64,000 bases of DNA from Eukaryota sp. TZLM1-RC (taxonomy: Eukaryota; Metamonada: BaSk clade), in contig JAUPSS010000007.1 in the NCBI GenBank assembly GCA_040285825.1, forward strand, positions 2,764,689-2,828,688. Reading direction: 5' to 3'. The position numbers and the translations under genes are program-made. Below the pieces are notes generated by a model, which was given only the letters and a program-made list of their open reading frames with translations, was not told where the DNA came from and searched no databases. The first letter of the stretch is position 1, and the number at the start of each line of letters is the position of its first letter. Shown one piece after another: positions 1 through 8,248 of the stretch.

Positions 1-267
1 ATCACGGCAGGAGGAGCAGGTACGATTTCAGAATCATTGAAATTGAACAAACGAGTCATTGTTGCTATTAACAGAACACTTTTGCACAACCACCAGATGG
101 AACTCGCCTCAAAATACCAAGATTTAAATCATCTAGCCGTAGTTGATACACCTCATCTAGTCCCCTCTAGGCTTGATTATGTGATGAACCACACATTCAC
201 ACCATTGCAAGAACCTGAGCCTGATGTGCTATTGAGACATCTGAAATCTCGGTTCTTCGATGTTTGA
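1..267 (+). CDS. ALG13: ALG13, UDP-GlcNAc transferase catalytic subunit (3' part)
   Basis: The frame is open from base 1 and ends at TGA 265-267, so the gene starts outside the window and only about 88 residues are present. They match the C-terminal half of the GT-B fold of ALG13: an ITAGGAG stretch like the family's SHAGAGS, then LKLNKRVIVAINRTLLHNHQ, like the family's LRLGKPLIVVPN...DNHQ, followed by ELA. ALG13 is known to pair with the membrane protein ALG14 on the cytosolic face of the ER, where it adds the second GlcNAc to dolichol-PP-GlcNAc in N-glycan synthesis. The next gene starts 66 bases downstream on the same strand. Whether ALG13 is fused to ALG14 cannot be seen from here. Confidence 0.85.
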   Translation: MTAGGAGTISESLKLNKRVIVAINRTLLHNHQMELASKYQDLNHLAVVDTPHLVPSRLDYVMNHTFTPLQEPEPDVLLRHLKSRFFDV

Positions 268-333
268 TATCCTCAAAGGTTTCTCCATTAGTAGCTTTGT
301 TGTATCCATCAGTATTCTCAAAGCAAACTTGAA

Positions 334-918
334 ATGTCTATCAACTTCAAACAATCACAAAAGATTCTCTCTGAATGGCTTCCCAACCGTATGGATCCTC
401 AGGCCATGAACCGTCGCCTGTGCAAGAGCGCCAACCTCCCAGAGAACGCCGATCCGTTCCTAATCCCCAGTCAAGAAGCTCACATAGCTGCTTTAATATG
501 TAAGCTGAAGAGGGAAGAAGCTATGAGATTGAGTAGGGAACTGGAGGATGGCCTACTTTCAAACCTCGAACGTGAACGTCTTGCTTTGGAAGAAGCAGTT
601 AACGCTCAACAAATTTCTATGGTACAATTAGAACAAAATCTCAGGGCAGAATGTGATTCAGGGTGGTTCATGTCAGAAGAACTTGAAAAACTGAAGGCTA
701 AAATGCAATCTAAACAAGCCAGCACAAAGGAAATCGAACAATCTGTCAGATCTTTGGCGGAGGCAGCCAAGGAACTCGAAGAACATGCTGCCACTGCAAA
801 GGAGAGAGAGCTGGTTGTCCGTGAGACCTCTGCTCTCAAAGAACAGGCTCAACATCTCGAGGTGGAAATTCAACAGCTTGAACAAATGAAATCTGAAACA
901 GCAGCTGGTATTCGGTAG
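334..918 (+). CDS. Coiled-coil protein of unknown function
   Basis: 194 residues from a clear ATG. Residues 1-50 are mixed (MSINFKQSQKILSEWLPNRM...), and from about residue 50 to the end the sequence is a nearly unbroken heptad-like stretch rich in Glu, Lys, Leu and Ala. I do not recognise the family. An N-terminal globular cap followed by a long coil would suit a cytoskeletal or spindle subunit, but nothing in the sequence proves that. It lies 66 bp after ALG13 on the same strand. The TCAYW initiator motif seen before many other starts here is absent. Confidence 0.75.
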   Translation: MSINFKQSQKILSEWLPNRMDPQAMNRRLCKSANLPENADPFLIPSQEAHIAALICKLKREEAMRLSRELEDGLLSNLERERLALEEAVNAQQISMVQLEQNLRAECDSGWFMSEELEKLKAKMQSKQASTKEIEQSVRSLAEAAKELEEHAATAKERELVVRETSALKEQAQHLEVEIQQLEQMKSETAAGIR

Positions 919-1260
919 TTGTTTAATAGTTGTTTAATAAAAGCAGTCGTATGTTGATATTGTTTTATTTAGTTGTTTGGGAAGTTGAATCGAATTACAG
1001 CAGATTCATTATGAATGGTGTGAACAGCGCACCGTTTTCCTACATTACATAGAAGTTGAATAGAAGGTCGACATTTTTGATTATTCTTGGCCTCGACCAG
1101 TAAAGTTGAGCTACATTTTATGCCGTTGTCCAAGTTGTCAAATTCCCAAATATATGATATTCCTAATATATCACGGCCATAAAAGATAAAAAGAGTTGGA
1201 ATTAAAATAAAGTCTTATAATGGTAAACTTGATATGTTGCTTTACATCCAATTTCATCAT
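919..1260. other. Intergenic, no gene seen
   Basis: AT-rich spacer after the coiled-coil gene. There is no ORF with family features and no recognisable repeat. Confidence 0.5.
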
Positions 1261-1280
1261 TTGGTCAATTTTCTCAGAAA

Positions 1281-1790
1281 TTGAGTTCAACTTATCAAAC
1301 TTTGGTTGAGGAGGACACTTTGAACTCTTTTGTTCGTAACAGAGGTGATTTAATGCTTGAAGAACTTGATGGGACCACTATCGATACTGATGTGTGTAAT
1401 AATTCTTTCATACCATTAGCTCAGTCAAAACACAAGAATCCGCTGTCTGTTGCCGCAAATTCTAAAATTGATAAATATAAAGCATAGTTAATTTCCTTGA
1501 ATGCTGAATCTCACACTTATTATGTCCTTTGTTCATTTGCTTTTTCCTTACATGGTACGCTTGGACCTCTTGCTTTATCTTTTATGGATGATTTTGTTGA
1601 AATTGAAAAACAACGTACAGGAAGAATTTTTGACAAAACGTTTTGGCAGAACAGAAATGTATTTTCAATTTTCAAAGGTGTTGTATCGTTATTGTCTTCC
1701 TCTTTAATATCTCTTGGTCGCTTTTATGAAGGAATAACTTCCAGTCAATTTTTGTTGGCTGATTTGGGATAAGAAGATTTAGAATTTTAA
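1281..1790 (+). mobile_element. RLE non-LTR retrotransposon 3' fragment, family B
   Basis: Two open stretches in broken frames encode the end of a retrotransposon protein: RNRGDLMLEELDGTTIDTDV, then a segment containing HGTLGPLALSFMDDF and FWQNRNVFSIFKGV, ending in LADLG-stop-EDLEF-stop at 1790. The same order occurs at 33995-34446. RGD followed by about a dozen residues and TDV resembles the PD-x12-14-D core of the restriction-like endonuclease of R2/R4-type elements. The copy lacks everything upstream, as expected of a 5'-truncated insertion, and has an internal TAG and a TAA. Confidence 0.75.
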
Positions 1791-1859
1791 TTTTTGTGTT
1801 TAGTTTTCTGAAAGTAATAAATTCAAAACGTATCAAACAATTCTTTGGTAACTTCATCA

Positions 1860-2321
1860 TTATTTCCTAAAACCGAACCCCAGTGAAATAAATCGAGATC
1901 GACAAGACAAATCCATAGAAAAAAGTGATTTATTGTACAGTAATATATTGTAATATGTACAGTAATATTGTACAGTAATACAAGAAACAATGTTAGAGAA
2001 GAAGGGTAACTGGAAATTCTTTCTACCAGTAGCATGAGGAGGAAAATATCGGGAGAGAACACCAGGTGTTGGAGATGAGAATAAAGAAACAGAAGGTGCA
2101 ACAGAGCCAATAAGGTTGATTCGTTTTGTGCGAGACCAGAGAATTGAGTTTCCTTTAGATATGTAGCGAATTCTGTGAGATGGTACAGATAAGGCAAGAA
2201 AATCGTGAAGAGGGAGGAAGAATACACCGCCAAATCTATCCTCAAAACCAACAAAGAAACGTTCTTTAGACAAAGAAGTATCGTGGACTAATCTGTTGAT
2301 GATGCTGAGAGCGTCTTTCAT
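1860..2321 (-). CDS. MJ1316/DUF504-type RNA-end-recognition domain protein
   Basis: 153-residue ORF from an ATG at 2321. Residues 1-75 fit the MJ1316 (DUF504) domain: INRLVHD, FFVGFEDRFGG, VPSHRIRYIS and the SILWSRTKRINLI end, corresponding to the family pattern of a vGYeDR motif, P-HRI and iWdR--RiD. This domain is predicted in archaea and eukaryotes to recognise cyclic phosphate RNA ends. The final 50 residues are low-complexity Phe/Tyr-rich, overlap an AT-rich tract of tacagtaata repeats, and probably reflect runoff into retroelement sequence, so the natural C-terminus may be lost. It is divergent from the Fanzor gene, with 207 bp between starts. Confidence 0.7.
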   Translation of the reverse strand: MKDALSIINRLVHDTSLSKERFFVGFEDRFGGVFFLPLHDFLALSVPSHRIRYISKGNSILWSRTKRINLIGSVAPSVSLFSSPTPGVLSRYFPPHATGRKNFQLPFFSNIVSCITVQYYCTYYNILLYNKSLFSMDLSCRSRFISLGFGFRK

Positions 2322-2528
2322 GAGTTACATAGAGTTGAAATTCCAGAAACTTTTACAAAGGATACCTAGTTTATGAACCTAGGTTATGAAGTGAGGGGAA
2401 AGTGTGGGAATAGTGAAAACCTCCCAAAACCAAGTTGAGGGTTAAAAACCTCCCAGAACAGGCAACCAGAAGTCGAAAATGGGGTGACAAGTGTAAAATT
2501 TGATAGATGAGCTCTTTATTCTCACTAC
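2322..2528. promoter_or_regulatory. Shared divergent promoter region (MJ1316 gene / Fanzor)
   Basis: The 207-bp gap between two outward-facing starts. A TCACT initiator-like motif lies at 2522-2526, three bases before the Fanzor ATG. An ACCTAGTTTATGAACCTAGG stretch gives a small internal repeat near 2370. The promoter function is inferred from layout. Confidence 0.4.
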
Positions 2529-3893
2529 ATGTCAGACACCCACTCTGTGTTACGTGTATTCACTCGGTCTTGTGCACTTAACTCACTGCTGACCCCTGCA
2601 GCGGTGCAACAAATTCGGACTGACCTTCCTGTGGTCACCGAGATTTGTCATGAAGCTTCTCTATTGCTTCAATCTTTTCTTCTAAATTTTCCATTGGCAT
2701 CTAGAGCTTTAGTGGAACAGGATGTATGGTATCTGTTTATGACCGTCATCACCACTGGTTCTTTTCCTAAGCCTTCCACATCTAAAGGCCAACGCCAATT
2801 ACTCCATATCTTTTACAATGGATTTCTTCCTGAATGCCCACAAGACAGGTCTCTTGTTGCTGTGTGGGAAAATTCTTTAGTGCCTTACAGAAATTCATTC
2901 AATCTTTTCCTCAATGATTGGCTGCAGTCCCAGAACTGTAATTTTATCAATAGAAAAGGGCTTTCTCCTTATCTTGCTTGTCGGGCTCGTCAATTGGCCT
3001 CCAACGTTAAGACAAGTTTACCTAAAATTTGTCAATCCTGGACAAAAAACTTTATTCGTGCTTATTGTAGAGCCCTGAATAAAACAAATGTCTTTGCAAA
3101 TAATATTCTTTCACTTTTGCCAGATGAACCACTAGCCCAACCCGAGGAAGTAGTAGTTGATTCTGTTCTTGAATACCTCATCAATTTCAATTTGAATAAT
3201 TCAAGAGAAAGATTCTTCTTATTAAATGCATGTAAGTTTATCTTGAATCTCTTTCAAAGATTTCCTACCACTGCCTCCCTACTGTCCTCACATGATAAAA
3301 TCACTTTTTCATCAAAGGAAATTAGTGAGCTTTTTCTCTTCAATCTTAAAATTTCACAATACTTACTCACTTTCTTTTCTCATATGCATTGCTGGAAGAA
3401 ATTTAGAATAATACCTTTAGCTTCTCATAAAGGTTCTAAATTTATTGAGGTACCTTCACAAATTTTCCACTCTGTGAAAAAATTTCCAATTATTGAAGGA
3501 TCATCTTCCAAAACAAAGTTTATCAAAAATACATGTCTGAAACGAATATTCAAACAATGTCCTTACCAAAAATTCAATATCAACAGAAAAAGTTTGAAAA
3601 ATAGATTTAACAAAATTTTATTGAAAACTAATGGTAATGAACTGCTTTTGACCTTTGAAGGTAAAAATAATGACTCAGAAAACACAGATGAGCTGGATGA
3701 ACCACCGAAAAAGAAAAAGAAGATCAAAAATGAAATGAAAAGTGACCCTAATGCCAACAAAACCAGAGAAACACAGTTGAAGGGTACTAAAAAATGCCCC
3801 GTCGAAGACGTAGACATCCAGTCGAAATTTTACCTGAAAGCCCCCTTATCGGCGTTGATCTTGGCCAATCAAGATTATGTGGTTACTTCTTAA
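2529..3893 (+). CDS. Fanzor (eukaryotic TnpB-like nuclease), N-terminal part
   Basis: 454 residues from an ATG three bases after a TCACT motif. Residues 1-60 (an LPVVTEICHEASLLLQSFLL-type helix) and 200-330 have the helical recognition/wedge layout of Fanzor proteins. Around residue 292 a KKFRIIPLASHKGSKFIEV stretch matches the beta-strand region (F-l-P...i-iD) that precedes the RuvC domain. A basic linker (PPKKKKKIKNE, near 395) could be a nuclear localisation signal. The frame leaves the RuvC half after AAAAAA at 3788-3793; the remaining 100 nt overlap the next ORF and look out-of-frame. Fanzors are RNA-guided DNA endonucleases of mobile elements in eukaryotes and large viruses. Confidence 0.7.
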   Translation: MSDTHSVLRVFTRSCALNSLLTPAAVQQIRTDLPVVTEICHEASLLLQSFLLNFPLASRALVEQDVWYLFMTVITTGSFPKPSTSKGQRQLLHIFYNGFLPECPQDRSLVAVWENSLVPYRNSFNLFLNDWLQSQNCNFINRKGLSPYLACRARQLASNVKTSLPKICQSWTKNFIRAYCRALNKTNVFANNILSLLPDEPLAQPEEVVVDSVLEYLINFNLNNSRERFFLLNACKFILNLFQRFPTTASLLSSHDKITFSSKEISELFLFNLKISQYLLTFFSHMHCWKKFRIIPLASHKGSKFIEVPSQIFHSVKKFPIIEGSSSKTKFIKNTCLKRIFKQCPYQKFNINRKSLKNRFNKILLKTNGNELLLTFEGKNNDSENTDELDEPPKKKKKIKNEMKSDPNANKTRETQLKGTKKCPVEDVDIQSKFYLKAPLSALILANQDYVVTS

Positions 3894-4423
3894 ATGATAA
3901 TCAATGTGGAGTTATCCCTTGTCCAACTGGCAGAAGATACATGACAAAACCTTCACCCAGTAAACACTCTCCCAACCAATATTCTGTTCAAAATTTCAAC
4001 CAATATTTGAACCATTGGAATTTGGTCAGGAGGAAAGTGTATTTGGAAAGTAATCGCCAGAAATGGAAAATAATTAAATTTGATAACCGCAGACGAAAAG
4101 AGAGACGGTTCAGAGAGAGTCTCAACAAATTTCAAAGGCTGGCTGGACATCCTGAAAAACTCTATCTTGCTGTGGGTTCTGCTAATTTCCCTTCTCATTG
4201 CCGAAAAGTCAATCGATATGGATCAGCAAGGGCTTTCAGAAAATGGTTGTGTTATCAAAAGGACGTGAAGCACTTGTCAACCAGTGAATTTAATACAAGC
4301 AAAATGTCAAGTTGTTGCATGGCCGAGAATATTCAAGCAGGCTCATGGCAGATGCGTATTTGTACTGAGTGTCAAATAGTATATGACAGAGATATTTCCG
4401 CTGCAAAAAAATATTCAAATTAA
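3794..4423 (+). CDS. Fanzor, RuvC nuclease and zinc-finger part
   Basis: 209 residues in the -1 frame relative to the N-terminal ORF, starting at the ATG directly after the A6 run. All three RuvC acidic positions are visible: D22 in IGVDLGQS (RuvC-I), E165 in SEFNTSK (RuvC-II, matching the family E-(F/Y)-x-TSK), and D200 in DRDISAAKKY (RuvC-III, matching nRDvnAa-Ni). Between RuvC-II and III is a zinc-ribbon-like CC...CTEC. The first canonical Cys position (residue 172, after TSK) is Ser, so metal binding may be altered. Basic RRRRRH at the start continues the linker of the previous ORF. Joined, the two parts would be about 630 residues, a normal Fanzor size. It could act via a -1 ribosomal slip, or be a frameshifted relic. 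Confidence 0.82.
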   Translation: MPRRRRRHPVEILPESPLIGVDLGQSRLCGYFLNDNQCGVIPCPTGRRYMTKPSPSKHSPNQYSVQNFNQYLNHWNLVRRKVYLESNRQKWKIIKFDNRRRKERRFRESLNKFQRLAGHPEKLYLAVGSANFPSHCRKVNRYGSARAFRKWLCYQKDVKHLSTSEFNTSKMSSCCMAENIQAGSWQMRICTECQIVYDRDISAAKKYSN

Positions 4424-4525
4424 GAAGAAAGCGGAATTGTGGCCGGAAAGATACATTTGCCCAGATGCTCTGTTGAGAAGATGAATGGGGAACCTGAGCA
4501 TACAGAAACAAAAACTTTTGAGACC

Positions 4526-4559
4526 GATCTACAAATGCCCTAGTAGCATTTGGTAGATC
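4526..4559. ncRNA. Hairpin downstream of Fanzor, possible guide-RNA scaffold
   Basis: An inverted repeat of 13 bp (GATCTACAAATGC / GCATTTGGTAGATC with one bulged G) around a 7-nt loop, beginning 102 nt after the Fanzor stop. In Fanzor and TnpB loci the guide RNA is made from the 3' flank, so this is a candidate scaffold element. Position and pairing are seen; the function is inference. Confidence 0.3.
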
Positions 4560-4716
4560 CACTTAGATACATCAAGTCGCGAGGCTTTGTTCTGTGAAAG
4601 CAGTAGGTGTATTTAAGTGAGGTAGCCCATTGATGAAGATCATGATTGTCTTTGTCAAATGATGCTACATGTCTCTTACAACCTGTGAGTAGACATTGAG
4701 AAAGTTGAAAACAGGA

Positions 4717-4755
4717 GTGAATTTCACAGGGGAATGCATGATAAGTGAAATTCAC
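4717..4755. repeat. Perfect 11-bp inverted repeat, 3' flank of Fanzor
   Basis: GTGAATTTCAC at 4717-4727 pairs perfectly with GTGAAATTCAC at 4745-4755 across a 17-nt loop. Each arm is itself nearly palindromic. It could be a transposon-end structure, a second guide-RNA stem or a protein-binding site. The rest of 4424-4975 shows no gene I trust. Confidence 0.4.
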
Positions 4756-5008
4756 AGTAGTATCAATATTGTCTGTTAATCATCAATAAAATGTTTAAAT
4801 TCTGTACAATTTGGAATAATTGTAGCCACCAGCAGTATTATGTTCATTGCTTTAAACGTTCGAGTCCAAAGCTTCCACAAAATCCCTCGTGGTAAAAAAT
4901 GTCACACATGACAAATAATCACACAATGTCCAACCCAATGGCTCTTGTCAAGATGCTTGTCATCATGTTTCACTCTTGATTTGTTCAATAACAACATTTC
5001 CTATAGAC

Positions 5009-5500
5009 ATGACGCTCAAATCTCCGTCAGTGAAACCAATCATTGACCCCCCAAAGCAGTACCGCTGTGGGGTCCTTAACTGCGGGTATCAGTCCCACAG
5101 ACTCCCTGAAATGTGGAGACATTTAGGTTACGAAAAACCCTTTGTGCAACGCCATTCTGACCTGTCTTCTGCTGACAGATACTGCATCGAGATCAGCAGC
5201 GGAGCGATCGTTCTTCATCCCTCTGTCGAAAATTCCTCTCATCCCTCCCAAAGTGCAGCTGTTGAGTACTTTATTAAAACAAGAGAAGAACGAAACTCAT
5301 TAAAGGTGTTTTACTTTGAAAAAACACTACAATATGAAAGATGCCGTGTTGCCGTTGAAAAAGAGAGAGAGGATCTCCTTCAGAAGCGAGCAGCTCTTAA
5401 CGAGAGAATATCTTTCATCGAAAATATTCTTTGTAAAGATGACACGGAGGAAAGGAGTATCTCCCCTCCATTGAAAAAGTCCAACAGAGAAGATTTGTAG
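5009..5500 (+). CDS. Small zinc-finger and coiled-coil protein, unknown
   Basis: 163 residues from the ATG at 5009; the open frame extends upstream only through a TTG. A single C2H2-like motif spans about residues 18-50: CGVLNCGYQ, then H in MWRHLG and QRH. Residues 88-142 are a charged helix/coil (TREERNSLKVFYFEKTLQYE...), and the end is Ser/Lys/Asp-rich. A TCACT motif at 4970-4974 suits the initiator pattern. The family is not recognised. It ends 42 bp before an LTR element. Confidence 0.6.
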   Translation: MTLKSPSVKPIIDPPKQYRCGVLNCGYQSHRLPEMWRHLGYEKPFVQRHSDLSSADRYCIEISSGAIVLHPSVENSSHPSQSAAVEYFIKTREERNSLKVFYFEKTLQYERCRVAVEKEREDLLQKRAALNERISFIENILCKDDTEERSISPPLKKSNREDL

Positions 5501-5541
5501 TTTGTTTTTTATAAAAGTCTTGTAATGGTAATTGATTAAAC

Positions 5542-5680
5542 TGATGCCGTTAGGCAGATGAACACACGAAGGAGAGAGAGAAATCTAAGTTTATTAATAA
5601 AAGTGATTCATAAACGAGAATCACGTCATCAGTCAAAATACAAAGAAACCTACTAATTCAATTTGAGTTCAACAACAACA
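5542..5680 (-). repeat. LTR (3' LTR) of the short element
   Basis: 139 bp, apparently identical to 6232-6370, with a TG...CA terminus and TSD AAAC on its outer side. The minus-strand gag frame runs into it. Confidence 0.85.
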
Positions 5681-6231
5681 CTACTTTTTCCCATTTTTCT
5701 GAGGACAAATACAGTACTGGCTAAATAGACGGAAGATATGGGGTTTGTTAAATTCTCCGGTGCATCGTTGGAATGAGAACGTTCGAGACCTACGGGAAGA
5801 ATTCCTCTGGCAAATCGATTCAGAAAAGCTGTGTCTGGTAACTTCAGTCCGGAAGCCCTATTCTTTACCTGGAGGAAACGTCGCAGGTATTCAGGACATA
5901 CGTTCTCGGACGTCACCATTACGGACATCAAGCTTCAGTTCTGACATAGCCAGACTAAAATCTTCATACATGGCGAACGATACGACAGATTGTAGATGTC
6001 TGAGAAGAACATCGTCACTGGATGAGACGTCGGATTTCTGGAGAGATAGGGACTTTCACAGAAAAGAACCGATCAAGAGTCTTGCTGGAACAAGCTCTTT
6101 CTCAGAAGTCACAGAAGAATAGATCTTCCACTCTTGTAGGAACAAGAGAACACTTTCAACTTTCATGGAAGAAAGAGACGGGAGGTTGACAGAAGGAACA
6201 GTCATCTGAAATAAGAAGGGCCAATAATTAT

Positions 6232-6370
6232 TGATGCCGTTAGGCAGATGAACACACGAAGGAGAGAGAGAAATCTAAGTTTATTAATAAAAGTGATTCA
6301 TAAACGAGAATCACGTCATCAGTCAAAATACAAAGAAACCTACTAATTCAATTTGAGTTCAACAACAACA
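6232..6370 (-). repeat. LTR (5' LTR) of the short element
   Basis: 139-bp mate of 5542-5680. On the minus strand the internal sequence just after the LTR is ATAATTATTGGCCC; a TGG-containing primer-binding site is possible there. Confidence 0.85.
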
Positions 6371-6384
6371 AAACAAGGAATAAA

Positions 6385-6480
6385 AAATCATGAAAAAACA
6401 CAACTAAAGCTCCACATCCTCGAAACCTCATCTCCTGCATCGAAACAGCTGATTACTAAAGATTCAGAAAATTTACCAAA
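6385..6480 (-). mobile_element. RLE non-LTR 3' end fragment
   Basis: On the minus strand this reads like the terminal residues of the retroelement ORF. It is close to the stretch at 17150-17230, where the minus strand encodes ESLVINCFDLDEAGFEDVEL-stop, a variant of the shared ED-(I/V/L)-E-(F/L)-stop ending. About 75 bp are conserved. The LTR element lies just beside it. Confidence 0.55.
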
Positions 6481-7382
6481 AGAAGAAAATGAATTAGAAA
6501 TTAAATCACCATTCCTTTATGTATTTAGTCCTTTCCTTTACAATTACATTGAAATCTTTAATGAGTGCAAAAACAGCCTTACTTAAAGAACCAAGCAAAG
6601 GAAAAACAAAGGGACATAAATTTCATTGAACATGAGAAGACCTACAGAGGCTCTATAATAATGCGTACTATCAATATTGGTGTCTTCAAGATTTAATTGA
6701 GATAAAAATGGTTCAAAGACTCAATCTAATGATGTGATTCCCACATGACATAACTTTGGTTCCTGACATTATTATGTACTTTACTTAAGAATGTACCAAA
6801 ATGTTGACAGTTCAATAGATGAGTAAACAAAAGAGATTTACCACGTATTTTCAAAATGATTAAGCAAATTACTTGGCCACAAAAACGAAGACAACACATA
6901 TTCAAAAGCCATTAATTGATTTTTTGGAAAAGTCCATAAATAGAATAAATATGGGTAACTCAAGCAGCAACAGAACTATCACGAATGCCTTTTAAAAAAT
7001 ATCAAAAGCAGTATTGTTAGTTTTGGAATTTGTTGAACAAAAACAGATTTTTTGTCCCTCCCTTTTTGCTGTTTTAGAGAAAATAGATGATTTTGTAATG
7101 CCAATTCCACCTTATTTAGTAGAACAAAATAAATGGCTTCGAATCATAGATTTGTTAACTTCTAACATAATAGAAAAGAATTTGAACCGAAGTTTGCTAA
7201 TTTATCCGCAAAAATTGAGTCATATCAAAAAGGAGTAGATTATAATTTGTGCGTAAACTTTCCTGAATAACACAGTTTTGAAATAAAAAATTTCGTATGT
7301 TTTGCAATAGCACATTCGGCAGTGAAACTTAAATCTATATCAAAACTGTTCTGCTTAACTGGGAATAAATTTCACCCAAGAA

Positions 7383-7680
7383 TTACGAACACCCAAAAAA
7401 CCGAACACGCAGGAAACTTAAATTATCTTGTTGGTTATTATTAATGAATGGAATTTCTGCACCACTGATTATCAAAGCTTGTGCGCACTCTACCAATCTA
7501 TAGACAATTAGATGGGTGTAAGTTGGTCCAATTTCTCTATATTTGTTGGAAATACCTTCAGCAACTTTACAAATGCTTTTAAAGGAACCAATAATGGAAA
7601 AATCATCCCTGTAAGCAACAATATGTAGTTCAGGAAAAGTTTTTCTGGGTCGAATAGGTATGGTGAATAGCCACAAAAAT
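7383..7680 (-). mobile_element. Reverse transcriptase fragment (YRDD-type)
   Basis: The minus-strand ORF contains VAYRDDFSIIGSF, corresponding to the RT palm motif (F/Y)xDD...G of non-LTR elements, followed by about 65 residues of palm/thumb-like sequence (SICKVAEGISNKYREIG). No start, and no rest of the element, is present. Confidence 0.6.
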
Positions 7681-7849
7681 ACAAAGGGCCAGGAGCTTCC
7701 GCCAGCAGCCTAAAAAACGAAGAGAATCAGAGAAATAGTTCACAAAAGGATTTCGACACCATCAATATACTATTACATTGCCAATGATTTAACATTCCCT
7801 TTTTTTAAACTAATTTTAAAAACATTCCCAATGAGGAGAAATTCCAACA

Positions 7850-8115
7850 GTATCAACAAAGAACCATTTTTTTATAAAAATTTGAAGCTTCAGCAGCAAC
7901 TTTATTCAAGACATCAAGAGGACCAATCAGTGAAATATCATCCACATATCCCACAGTTTTGAGCATAGGATAAAATTTACTTTGATTGAATTATGAATTG
8001 CTAAACAGAACAGAAGTGAGCCAAAGGTATCACCTTGCTTAGTTCCAGATGAAGAAATGTGGAATAATGATAAATTGTTTCCGATGACCTTACCAGAAAT
8101 AAGTACAAATAGAAT
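7850..8115 (-). mobile_element. Reverse transcriptase fragment (QGD and YVDD motifs)
   Basis: The minus strand encodes SSSGTKQGDTFGSLLFCLAI (RT motif 4/B, QGDPLGPLLF in the family), then GYVDDISLIG (motif A/C YxDD-G) in one nearly continuous frame with a small break. It overlaps in function with, but is distinct from, the fragment at 7383-7680, so two RT remnants lie side by side. Confidence 0.65.
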
Positions 8116-8248
8116 AATAGACCTGAAGTGCGTTATTCAAAAAAAATAACGTCTATCAAGATTGCATGAATTGGTCAAAAGTCAGAAGTGTGTTTTGATG
8201 GAAATTCACAGAAAAAAACATCAATTAGAAAATCATCCACTTTCAACA

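Larger units (their letters stand above)
5542..6370 (-). mobile_element. Short gag-only LTR retrotransposon (TRIM-like)
   Basis: Two 139-bp direct repeats, 5542-5680 and 6232-6370, both start TGATGCCG and end ACAACA (TG...CA). They are flanked by the 4-bp target duplication AAAC (5538-5541 and 6371-6374). Read on the minus strand, a purine-rich tract (GGGAAAAAGTAG) lies just inside the 3' LTR. The 551-bp interior encodes only gag-like pieces in broken frames: a 49-residue start (MTVPSVNLPSLSS..., stop TGA) and a later YLRRFLQVKNRA...FARGILPVGL segment (5653-5931), typical of a capsid C-terminus. No protease, RT or integrase is present, so it is non-autonomous. Confidence 0.85.

Noticed and set aside
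1823-2254. 143-codon minus-strand ORF overlapping the MJ1316 gene
   Set aside because: Shadow frame; the MJ1316 motifs are in the other frame.
5542-6370. The 139-bp repeats as a plain tandem duplication or CRISPR-like array
   Set aside because: TG...CA ends, the AAAC target duplication and gag remnants identify LTRs.
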